Shown in pieces: positions 36,074 to 46,346 of a stretch of DNA of 64,000 bases (within the stretch, counting starts at the first letter, position 1; each line of letters begins with the position of its first letter). The stretch is from Hofstenia miamia (taxonomy: Eukaryota > Xenacoelomorpha > Acoela > Hofsteniidae). The notes under the pieces are model-generated. The model was not told where the DNA came from, searched no databases, and saw only the letters and a program-made list of their open reading frames with translations. The stretch spans positions 762,986-826,985 of the forward strand of contig CABFPE010000192.1 in NCBI GenBank assembly GCA_900660155.1, written 5' to 3'. The position numbers were made by a program, and so were the translations under genes.

Positions 36074-36155
<82 letters not shown>
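36072..36155. repeat. (TTA)n tract, the longest in the window
   Basis: About 28 units, closing the retrotransposon cluster on its right side. Confidence 0.92.
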
Positions 36156-36157
<2 letters not shown>

Positions 36158-37317
36158 TTGAATCAATATTCATCTTTAGCTTGAATCATAAAGATTTTTC
36201 AACCAATGTTGGTAACGTGCGTAGTTGTTTCGCTTAGAAAGCCGTTTCTACTAAGCGATCAATAAAAGATAAAAGTTAAGTTACTTTGTAGATTAGCAAT
36301 TGTCAAGGATGAAACTTGAGAATCGAAATATTAAGAAATATTTACAATGTTCTACAGTGGTGAGGTTTCTCGTCTAATAAAAGGTTTTGGGAACCTCCAT
36401 AGAGATTCTGGTTAAAATCTTGATTGACACATCGAAAAAATGATAAAAGTTTTGTTTACGGATGACTTTTATTTTTAAGAATTGAGAATAAAATAATTTA
36501 AATGCAGTAAACTCATTAATACGAAATTTGAGCTAGAGTAAAAATAATCTTTAATATATTAAAAAATAGTCGATTCTAAATTATAGGCGGAGAAAATATA
36601 TGACACATTCGCTAAATTACGGCAATCAAGGTATGAATAGTTTTAATTCAAGACAATGATGATCAATGGCTAAAACTATTAGAGGTGAATTGTAATATTG
36701 AAGAGACTGGTTATTTTTCAAGATTTATCAACGAAACGTGGTGAATAATTTATAATTAAAGTTCCTTTGCAGGAAAGAATCGCAATTCACTTTAGTCATA
36801 AATAAGTAAATATCCCATTTGTTGAAATATATTTTTTAAAATGCACGAATACGCCTCTTTCAAGGTATGAAAGAATCATTTATATAATTCATCAGCTGAA
36901 AATGTACTGGTCTATAATATATTATATAGAAATTTATATGCTTTCTATTGATTTATCACATCATATTTGTAAGGTCACAAAGAGAAAATGATTTTAAAAG
37001 AAGATGTAATCAATTATGAAGTTCAAGTTGAGTTTAAAATTTAGTTTGGTGCAACTTACTATGCGATTTATAATTAGCCCGATCTTTTAGGCAACGCTTC
37101 ATCGAGGCCTAAAACATTTCTCAAACCCAAATATCGTTAATTATAATAATATATAGTAGAGCTGGGTGGTGTTTGTTTTTATTTATTTCGGTTTATACGT
37201 TACTTAAAATTTTAGTTTACAATTCTGTATCTGTTATTGTGGCAACCTGTTCAAATTAATAGTTTGTTTGCAATTGTTATATCTTTATTTTGAAGTCTTA
37301 GAATGTTTATTTCATTG
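36156..37317. other. AT-rich stretch; nothing recognised
   Basis: No supported exon, RNA gene or element end. Confidence 0.5.
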
Positions 37318-37319
37318 TA

Positions 37320-38223
37320 CAGGGTGGGCCAGGAGTCCCAATACCGTCAACTGATCAGTAATATTTTAATCATTTGCATGTAAAACAAACATAGAATCCA
37401 GGAATAGAGCAACGAAAATGAATTCGAATACTCTCACGATCAACTCTGTTATAATATTTCATTTTGCCAAGTCACTTTTAATGTTTAAATTTAAAATAAA
37501 TTAATTAAAAATTTAGTTTGAATTGTTGAGTCACTTTTATTTGATGAATGTGCTAACATCGATTAATGACATAGAAATTCAATTTGAAATTTGTTCAGAA
37601 TTTCTTTTACACCGCAGAATAATTTAAATTGTTTCTTGGCAGTTATCAGCCACAAAACAAGCCAGCCTGATTATGAATGATTTAAGTCCGGTCAGCGTTG
37701 AAGAGCGTCAGATTGTTAGAGTTCGTGTTCACGGCCGCCACATTAACAATGTGACTATGGACTACATTCGAGCCAACTTTACTCAACGCTTTGGCAAACC
37801 AACTCCGACAAAGGCTAATCTGTATTTGTTGGAGAAGAAAGCGTTCGAAACAGGATCGGCGTTCGACAAGGAACGCCTTGGGACTCTGATGGCGCTTATA
37901 CTGATTCTCTTGGTTATTAATATGCCTAATCAATAGTTAAACCTGCATAATATTTGTGTTTTTTTTCTTTCATCAAACGGGTTATTAATCGATGTTAGCA
38001 CATTTATCAAATAAAAGTGACATAGCAATTTAAATTTAATTGTTAATTTATTTTAAATTTAAACATTAAAAGTGACTTAACAAAATGAAATATTATATGT
38101 TGATCGTGAGAGTATTCGAATTCATTTTCGTTGCTCTATTCTTGGATTCTATGTTCGTTTTACATTCAAATGATTAAAATATTTCTGATCAGTGCACTGT
38201 ATTGGGACTTTTGGACCACCCTC
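37320..38223 (+). mobile_element. Fold-back Tc1/mariner-type element with ~250-bp TIRs
   Basis: The left end CAGGGTGGGCCAGGAGTCCC and the right end (reverse complement) GAGGGTGGTCCAAAAGTCCC start inverted repeats that stay recognisable to about 37569 on the left and 37978 on the right. TA flanks both ends (37318-37319, 38224-38225), as expected for Tc1/mariner. The ~400-bp core holds one short ORF encoding an HTH domain and no catalytic domain, so the element cannot move itself. It may be mobilised by a full-length relative. Confidence 0.8.
37673..37936 (+). CDS. HTH-only ORF in the fold-back element
   Basis: An 87-codon frame (37673 is the first ATG) reading SVEERQIVRVRVHGRHINNV, then a helix-rich segment to TPTKANLYLLEKKAFETGSA and FDKERLG. 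It matches the layout of the N-terminal DNA-binding domain of mariner-like transposases (DUF4817/HTH type: VEER...RFG.P.P.K....L..KF.ETGS..DK). It then runs into a short hydrophobic tail and stops. No DDD/E motif is present. It may be a deletion remnant or, less likely, a retained DNA-binding peptide. Confidence 0.6.
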   Translation: MNDLSPVSVEERQIVRVRVHGRHINNVTMDYIRANFTQRFGKPTPTKANLYLLEKKAFETGSAFDKERLGTLMALILILLVINMPNQ

Positions 38224-38225
38224 TA

Positions 38226-38521
38226 TATATACAAAGATTTATATATAAACACAGTATGATTGAAGGTGTATAGCGAGACTATCAGATTGAGAAGAGTTCA
38301 CCAAAGAATATGTGGAAAACTAAACCATTTCAGGCAATAAAGTTCGAATTTTTATTGTATTATGTCGTATGAATATAAGGTATATTCTTCACTGATTTTA
38401 AATATAATATCAGAAAACTCATACCACATCTCATTTTTATATAAAGCGTAGGCTAAAATCAGAAAATTGTAGTTTTAATTTCATAATCTAAGAGTATTTA
38501 GAATGCGATAATCAAATTTAA
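38226..38521. other. Short AT-rich spacer
   Basis: Nothing recognised. It ends at a TTAA followed by CACTCAGTGG, which could be the left end of the next element. Confidence 0.4.
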
Positions 38522-39474
38522 CACTCAGTGGGAACAGAATAAAGGAGAGCAGAACTTTGTATGGCCCTTTGAACAGTCCCACAACATTTAGATCGCCTCT
38601 AATCTTCACTTTGTAGTCTTCATATTATATCAGCCCGAGAATTATCTACATCATTTAAAAAAATTATTTTATTTGCCTTCTATATACCACAGGAGTTCCT
38701 GAAAATTTGTTGTCGACATTCATCCATACAAATTTGAAATTTTGAACTTCAGGAGCTCTGTCAGTTGATGTTGGAGGAATCCTCATTTTCACTTTAAGGA
38801 ACAGTTCGTATCCTGAAGACAAATTAGAGTCCTGGCAATGCAAAAGCAACAGTTATTTCAATGTTTTTTGCTCTCGCTCTCGCCATGCCATTGGAAATGA
38901 AAATGGTACATTTTGTAATTTTCCAACTGACCTCATAGTCCAATTGGAGGAACATTTTCTGCAAACTATGTAAGATGCAAAATTTTCATGATCCCATAAA
39001 GAAATTTTTGAACGCTTATAGCTCAAAAACTATTAAAGATATGCTCAATTTGAAAGCCCCGCGACAGCTCACTTTGGCAACGACACGCCTCAATGAGGTT
39101 GGAATATCTTTGCACATATCAATAAACAATAAGAAATGTTTGTTCTTCCATGGGCTCAAAACCTTACAAATACATGAATATTAGGTAGGAGGAGAATTTT
39201 TCAAAATTTGAAATTTTCAACAATCTCAGCAACAGCAATACGGTTTAACAGAAATTTACAACATTGCATTAAAGTAGGTGCCAGTAGACACACCCATGCT
39301 CCAAGATATTCAATTTGCTAATAGGCTTGGAGAAAATTATATGTAAGTGTGGAAAAATGGTTTGTCCTTTAAAACAGACGCCATGCTGTTTACACTGGAA
39401 GCACCGACATTTGCTATCACCTGTTCTAAAACATTACAATTTGGGGCAATTGACCCATTTTGGCGTTTCTAGTG
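38522..39474. mobile_element. piggyBac-like element (right end clear, left end tentative)
   Basis: The right end reads GGCGTTTCTAGTG followed by TTAA at 39475-39478; its complement CACTAGAAACGCC after TTAA is typical of piggyBac termini. The same 13-bp end with TTAA recurs at 58277-58293. The left end may be TTAA at 38518-38521 followed by CACTC, but only CACT matches, so the left boundary is a guess. No transposase is recognisable. On the minus strand SKCRCFQCKQHGVC near 39400 is Cys-rich, but its origin is unclear. Confidence 0.4.
38664..38834 (-). CDS. Orphan terminal-exon-like ORF, unknown product
   Basis: On the minus strand a plausible acceptor (TTTGCATTGCCAG) precedes DSNLSSGYELFLKVKMRIPP, then TSTDRAPEVQNFKFVWMNVD and NKFSGTPVVYRRQIK stop. 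An AATAAA overlaps the stop. Composition looks coding (balanced, few Asn/Ile/Phe runs). Just upstream, another frame reads AKNIEITVAFALPG, so this may instead be a broken element ORF. I do not recognise the family. Confidence 0.35.
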   Translation of the reverse strand, partial: QDSNLSSGYELFLKVKMRIPPTSTDRAPEVQNFKFVWMNVDNKFSGTPVVYRRQIK

Positions 39475-39478
39475 TTAA

Positions 39479-42400
39479 GGTTAAAGTAGCAAGATAATTT
39501 TTTTTGTAATATTTTTACGAAGTAAACAAGCTTTAATAATGAATGATTCATAATTTATAAATTTTTGATTTAGAATGAAATAAATATAGACTCAGTGAAA
39601 ATAAAGAAAGACATCAGCGTAGTTATTTGAACGCCAATTAGACCATATCATAAAACACCTTACGATTATTTAGAAATAGCACTAACACTATTTTAAATAT
39701 TGAAAAATTGAATTATATAGAAAAAATAACTGTAATAATTCATTTAAGTATACGTGCAAATATCTAAAAATTGAAATGTGATTGAAGAATTTCATTATAA
39801 TTTTTTAAATCAGCTCTGTTGTATTTTCATACAATACAAATTTTGATGTCAGGTAGTGTAATTTGAGTTTATATATAAATGTTTGTTCTTTTACAATGGT
39901 TATTCAATTGATATTACATGAGATGAAATTTTTCACGAAGGCCGGTACGCATGAAAATAAATACATCAACAACAGCTAAGATTTATAAGTCTAATCATTG
40001 AATTTTGAAGCTAAAATATTGTGCGTATAATCTCCTAATTATTTAGGTATCTGGTAAATTGCTGTGACAATCATATTGGAATGTTTAGTTAAATTGATTT
40101 CAATGAGACCTCAGCGCAAAATCTAAGGTTTAATTTCAATTCTAGTTTGTTTAAACTCAAAATATTTATTGAAAACTCGTAAATATTTATGAGACCGATC
40201 ATCCCTAAGGCAAAGGTTTTACATTTTATTTGATGTTTGTATTTTCTTAAAATCATCAATTACGCCCGTTGTATATACTTTAAATAACTAATGAATATGT
40301 TGAGCCTAATTAAATTTCGTTTCTATGTGTTTCGGTTCTACATTTGCACCCTTTTACGGCTGTAGAAGTGTTTGCTGAAAAAAATATTTTCATTCAATCG
40401 TAACCCAACCCAAAAACTAATTCTTAACAGGGGAACTTAATCAACGTTCGTATTGTAAGACATTAGTGGTCCTAAATTTTTTCTCTTACACTATGGACTT
40501 ACTGTTTGTTAGTCATACACACACACACTTTGGTTGAAAAGTTTTGATATGTGACTATGTATTTTTGTAATGCAATTTGAGTTTAATTTTGAAGGTCATT
40601 TTAAGTTCCAGTAAAAGTAAATCTTCTTATTTAAGTATCTTATCTATGCTTCTAATGAATGAACTTTAAAGTAGTTTTAATATTGTAGCTGTCGACAAAC
40701 TTATTTCCAGTTGGAAGAGCAACAATTGGAGAGACTGTTTGCCATAATGCGTCCGCAATTCTATTTAAAGAAAATCTGCCTTTTTATCTATCAATCCGCA
40801 CATTTGAAAAGTGTAAACAAACTATACACACGAGATCACAATCTAAATTAAGGGAAAGAGTTTTATCATTTCTGCTGGGACATTATTGTAATGGAGGTGG
40901 TAACATGACCACGATTTTCACTAACATGATTTAAATCAAATTTTCAACGATTGCATTGTTTACAGTTCACGTTATATGGTTTCTTGAACATTTATGGAGG
41001 TTGCTTCTATTACCATTATTGCATCATTATGTTATTATATCTGCTGATGTTATTGTACCTGATGATACACAGATAGCATATACTCTCTACTTTAATGCTT
41101 TTCACCACTAGAAAATAGTATTACTTTTTTTCTTTCAAAAAATAATGCAAAATAAATTTTGTCATTTCTATGAAAAAAAACACGATTTTGTCATTTGCTA
41201 ACACCCCATACCGTCACTCTCCAGTTATTATGTTCGTAGCAGTTTAATAGAATAGAGATTCTTGGCCTTCTAATTTTAGAGCTCCAAAATGTAATAAAGA
41301 AATAATTTGAAAATTTGCCTAAAATAATTTACTTTATCAATTATACTAGACTTAGTAATAATTTCACAGTTAATTAGAAAATGGAATTACTAGCAAATCG
41401 TTAAAGCTCGCTTTACAGTGACAATCGATTCAATACTTACGAAGAATATATTGAATTTAAAATTCGGTTTCAAGTAATTATTTTACATAATGCTTCGTTG
41501 TGATTTTACTTAAGACCACAAGAGGCTATACAATCAATACAATGCGTATCAGCCAATTCTAGAAAGTCATTGTGCTGCACATGAATCAGAGATGGACATT
41601 GGCAGAAAACTAAGCCTAAGTACATCCCGGCCCATGAAAACCATTTAAAAGTAATGCTGATTATTCATTTTTTTCAGTTTGCAAGAACAAAATAAGGTAT
41701 GTTAGAAGTCTATAATAAATTCTATATACTAAAATGGAGAAACGTATAATTATAATTTTTTTCAACCCATTTTATATTGCATTTAATGTATTTTGGTTAA
41801 TTTGCGTTCACTGTTGTGTAATAGTATTTTGTTGAAATGTCGCAATTTTTTTCCATTTCCCCGAGCCAAGCCCGGCCCATCTCCATTTTTGACACGAATA
41901 CAAGGAAAATCAATATTTAGGAGAACATGATCTAAAAGAATGGAAAAATTACACATGTAAGTTCAAATATTATATTAGGGGTGGTTTTGGTTTTGATGAA
42001 CACATCCTCAACTCAATATTTATTTAATGTTTCAATTTAGCCCACTTTGTAGTTCTAGTGGTAATAATAAAGCAGCCTCTGTATTGATTGTGATTGATAG
42101 AGAGATCTAGAATCGTAAGAATTAGTTTATTTTCAGATATATCTAGTTTTTTATAATTATGTGAAGTATTTTGATTGATTGGTTGAATTATAAATTTTAA
42201 TATCCTGTCCAATAACTTATTTTATCGAAAAGTAAAGAGATTAGAAATATTATGCTAACTCAATTTTCGTGAAAATCTTGAATTACAGATGTATTAAATT
42301 TTCTTTGTGCCATTGACTTGTTGAGTGCTAAGTTTCTCTTTTCGATCTTCTTAGTTAGTTCATTTCTTAGTAACTTATTACGTGATCACCAGTACTCGCT

Positions 42401-42897
42401 ATGAAATGTAAATTTATGTTGAAAACATGAAGGGATACTTCATTTTAAGAATTGCATTAGATGTGTTCAAAGATTTGCAGATAAAAAGGTTTATTTTTAT
42501 AAATTCATTCACAATGCAAATTTTGAGTGACATGCTACTTTTATTTTACACACATATATATATATATATATATATACTTTGTCAGTATATGCAATGTGCA
42601 AGTATCATAACTGTAGCGGACTAGGGTTTTACAAGATTGCTCAGTCCAATGCGATTTATAGGACAAATTTTTTCAGTGGGACAGGGATGACGGATTTTAT
42701 AATATTATTCATTGTTTTTTGCAAATCTGGGGAGATTTTTGTCTGTAAATTGTACTACCGATCTTTTCTCAATTCTCAATATTTGGATCAGTCAAATATT
42801 GAGAAATTTTCACTATATTATTATCAAGCAGCAGGAACCCAATGCCAAAATGTCTGATGCATAATGCAGAATTTATCTGTTATATAAGTCATATATA
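39479..42897. other. 3.4 kb AT-rich stretch; no gene confirmed
   Basis: After an acceptor-like TTATTTCCAG, 40711-40851 stays open for 46 codons (starts LEEQQLERLFAIMRP), too little to call. A pair of diverged CCGGCCCAT words near 41630 and 41872 hints at a worn element. (TA)n lies at about 42552-42576. Otherwise nothing. Confidence 0.4.
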
Positions 42898-42899
42898 TA

Positions 42900-44234
42900 C
42901 AGTACTGACCAAAAGTTTGGGAACACTTTCCAAATTTGGAAATTTTGTATTTTCACTAAAAAACGCAATGTAGAAACAATATAATAACACAATTTAGAAA
43001 CAATATGATAACACCGTGTAGAAAGTAAATAGTTAATTCAGAAAAACTCACTAACATTTTGTATGTCCGCCATTAATGGCCAAATACGCAGCAATGCGAT
43101 TTGACATTGACTACCAACTTTCTAAAATAATCATCAGTAAACTCTGTGCACTATGCCACTTCAATTTGCTCCTTCAGATCGTCGAATGATGTGCATTGGC
43201 GCTTCCTCAGACAGTTTTTGATGTGTGATGCCAGCAAATTTTTATGATGGTGAGGTCTGGGGAGTTTCCTGCCCAGTTCTCAAGCAGCCGAAAGTCTTGT
43301 GATGCAATCCACTGTTTCACAACTTCGGCGCTGTGGCAAGGAGCACCATTTTGTTGTAGTACAGATGTTCCTTGAAACTGCATAAACATGGGAACTTTCT
43401 CCTGAATTATTTTGAAGTAGGTCTTGGCTGTGACTGTCTCATTGTGAGGAACAAAATGCAGACCAGCACGACCATTCGCAGTTATAGCACTCCAAATCAT
43501 CACAGAAAGTGCTGAGCGGACAGTTTGTTGCATGTAACGTCTGTTGAATCTTTGGTTTCTTGGTCGTCGAACGTGTGGCCGGCCGGTATGCTGTAAACTG
43601 GCAAATCTTGGATTCATCACTAAACATTACTTGATGCCACATCTCAGGGGTGTAGTGTTGGTATTGCCATTAGAAGCACAACCGGGCTTGAATGTTCTTT
43701 GAAGACAATCGGGGTTTGGCTGCCGGTTTGCACGATGGAAGGTCAAAGGTAGTATTCAGTCGACTCCTAATGGTGCATGTTGATACATTCTGCACTACCA
43801 CACCTAGATTTGCTTTGACTTCAGAAGATGAAGAGAATGGTTGATTGACGACGTAATGGTGAATGAGACTGTCAGTTTTAGGGGTTGTCACTTTTGGTCT
43901 TCCAAACTCCTTGCGAAAGGAAACATTTTGCAGTTGCTGATAGCGAGTAACACTTCTGGATACCGAAGATCCTGACACACCCATTCTAAGAGCTATAGCG
44001 TGATAATTGTACCCCTCCTCATACAAGATATGAATTTGAGCAGGCTTGGTGAAATTTCACTACCATGGACCATATTTCAAACTATAATGATAGTGCTTTT
44101 TCAGTGAAAATGTATTGTGTATAATTTCATTGGCTAAATGAATCTGTTGTAAATTCTGAGCAAAATTGGGAATTCCAGGAAATAGCATAAAACACGCTTT
44201 AGACAGGTTACTGTTTCCAAACTTTTGGTCAGTA

Positions 44235-44237
<3 letters not shown>
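42900..44237 (-). mobile_element. Tc1-type DNA transposon, full length but inactive
   Basis: Both ends carry CAGTACTGACCAAAAGTTTG as inverted repeats, flanked by TA (42898-42899, 44238-44239). The 1338-bp length is normal for Tc1. The transposase runs on the minus strand from about 44026 to about 43207 in three frame pieces, so at least two frameshifts separate them. The (TA)n tract to the right is contiguous with the insertion site. Confidence 0.9.
43207..44026 (-). pseudogene. Tc1 transposase pseudogene
   Basis: The N-terminal HTH is at 44026-43670 (YNYHAIALRMGVSGSSVSRS, paired-like helix-turn-helix, then FGRPKVTT). The first catalytic Asp is in WHQVMFSDESKICQF (43642 onward). The second catalytic block reads LQQNGAPCHSAEVV: the expected Asp is Asn (codon 43350-43348, GAT to AAT). 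The third reads SPDLTIIKICW where SPDLNPIENCW is expected: the catalytic Glu is Lys (codon 43242-43240, GAA to AAA). Spacing between the two is 35 residues. Both changes are G to A on the coding strand. Confidence 0.85.

Positions 44238-44281
<44 letters not shown>
44238..44281. repeat. (TA)n tract beside the Tc1 element
   Basis: About 20 TA units with one TTTA interruption. Confidence 0.9.
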
Positions 44282-45757
44282 CGAGATAGGCAGAGACAAC
44301 TCCAAAAACCCTAGCAGTAACCATATACATCACAGAAAACTAATAATACCATGATTAACTATTTCAAGGAGAATGAATTAAACATTCAAAAACTATTTAA
44401 TAATAAATTAATCTGCAATTCAATGAAATAATTACATCAGAATGTTCAGAATCTTTAAGTTTTGATAAGTAAATCAAAGCGAAGTACTAGTAAATTACAA
44501 TTTGCAAATTTCGATTGGACTATTTCAACTGCAAATTTTGAACCCTTTTACTATGCGATTACTGACAAAAATGGACTAGCATTATATATCAAAGTATACG
44601 CACTGACTAGCTCAATTAAAAATTAAATTATGCTTCACACTTTTACAATAATCGTCTAAAATGATTAATTTATTTTTAATTTTAGGATTTCATTAACTTA
44701 GACCATTTTGAGAGCAAAAAATCTAATCGATCAAAACTCGCAATTATTACAAAATAGTCCCCTTTATTAGGATTAGACTTAATGAAATTTCCTCTTATTT
44801 TATAGTTATGGCCTCATACTGTACACCATTTTGCAGCACTTCAAGAAACGAAGTTTACTCATATAAACCTGCCAAGTTATTCTTATTTACTTTGTTTAGA
44901 TAAGCAGTTAATTTTTCCCTAAAATTCCACTATTATGTAATTTTTTTTTCACATCAAGTTTTGGTCTGGATTTGTTTTTGTAAGTTTTTACTCAGCATTG
45001 CTTTCGTCAAGAAGCTCAAAGATGAGACGAGGTGCATATCAGAAGATTTCGAAGTACTCTCGCGACCGTGCATTTAAACTTCCATGGATGCAGATGATTT
45101 GCGGCTGTCTACAACGGATCATCTACACAGCATATGGATGGAATCGGATTGGACTATAAGTTTTTAAGAAAAATACGAGGAAACAAGTGATCAAAACGCT
45201 CCTCATCAAACGTCGAGAATCTTTTAAGTTGGCTTTCTGACAATCTTAAAATGACTTCAAAGTCACTCAAAGTTAAACTAAAAAAAGCTAATATTGACAT
45301 TAGATACCGATCGCACCGCAACAACACTTTGCCACCGCCTACTGCCGCAGAAAGAAAACTTATGATTAATCATGTATAACCAATATCTCTTAGCAGTTTG
45401 AATATTTTAATCACAGAATTTTCTTTCAACAATAAAATATGTGATCGACAAATGATGGCCATTCCTGCAGATTTAGATTTGGGACCCTTCATTAATTGTC
45501 TAACGTTAACTTTGCATTCTACAATATGTTTGCAATATTTAATGGTTATTTCATGTGTGAGAGTGGTTGCTTTACTAGAATATTTGGCTTCAACATAAAT
45601 TTGCATATTGCAAGAACTAAACATGGAATATGATTAAGACTTTCATGTAATATAGTGTTAATCATAGATATTTTGTATACACTTTTATATATTAGGCCTT
45701 CAAGCATTGTGAAAAATTTGCATAATCATCAAAATAGGATAATAAAGGATATTCAAT
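44282..45757. other. Stretch downstream of the channel gene; one weak plus-strand ORF
   Basis: Mostly AT-rich. On the plus strand 45191-45379 is open and contains MTSKSLKVKLKKANIDIRYR followed by SHRNNTLPPPTAAERKLMIN, with an AATAAA at 45431 shortly after its stop. Just before, 45020-45157 holds another coding-like frame (MRRGAYQKISKYSRDRAFKL). No family match and no good shared splice site, so I only flag it as a possible exon or decayed element. Confidence 0.35.
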
Positions 45758-46023
45758 CAACCGAAATTTCTTACATTCGAAATTTTGTGCAAAAGTTAGT
45801 TTTGGAGCACTTCAATTGTGGCTAATATCAGCATCACTAGACTTCTCTGTGATATAGAAGAAAAGTATATTAATATAGTTATGAAGGAAAAAAGTGACAA
45901 TCATTCAACTTTAAACCCAACCGAAATTGCTTACATTAGAAATTCTGTACAAAAATTAGTTTTTTTGGAGTACTTGAAATGTGGCTAATATCAGTACTCT
46001 TGTCTGTGATATAGAACGAAAAG
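45758..46023. repeat. Diverged tandem duplication of the channel gene's 3' end
   Basis: 45758-45866 and 45918-46023 are similar over ~108 bp (shared CTTACATT, GTGGCTAATATCAG and CTGTGATATAGAA). The right copy overlaps the last ~10 codons and stop of the channel gene; the left copy lies in its 3' flank and does not extend the frame. Several substitutions and small indels separate them, and there is no N, so the duplication is genuine and not recent. Confidence 0.75.
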
Positions 46024-46346
46024 TGTCGACCAGTAGATGATGTTAAATGTTATGTAAAGACAAGGAAACACCACTCTAGCGATTCTATTGGCTGCAGAGT
46101 TGTTTGATGTCGGCAGTCCGTCCTTGTCGTAGAGTTGAGTTTCTACTTTTGTGTGTGTCGTTGTTGTTGGACCATTTCCCAGCGCATTACCATTCATATG
46201 ATGCACGCAGATTGGTGTGTTTCTATTGTGATTTGAACTTACATTGGCTGAGATTAAGTTGCTCATCTCTGTAAGACACATTTCGCAACTTTCGCAGAAA
46301 CCATCGACTACGTTCCTGTTTGCATTTGTTTGAATTAACGAATCAT
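45991..46346 (-). CDS. Terminal exon: intracellular loop and TM4
   Basis: It starts at an acceptor before 46346, completing an Asp codon with the last base of the upstream exon, and ends at TGA (45993-45991). It encodes a ~90-residue cytoplasmic loop rich in Asn, Thr and Ser with a small Cys cluster (FCESCEMC), then NRIARVVFPCLYITFNIIYW, the conserved TM4 of this family (RVxFPxxFxxFNxxYW), then a 10-residue tail. Confidence 0.88.

Noticed and set aside
40711-40851. Exon-like frame after an acceptor (LEEQQLERLFAIMRP...)
   Set aside because: Only 46 codons, no partner exon in matching phase and no poly(A) signal close to the stop; could be chance.
41589-41890. Possible hAT MITE with GAGATGG ends
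   Set aside because: Terminal similarity is short and no 8-bp flank duplication could be found.
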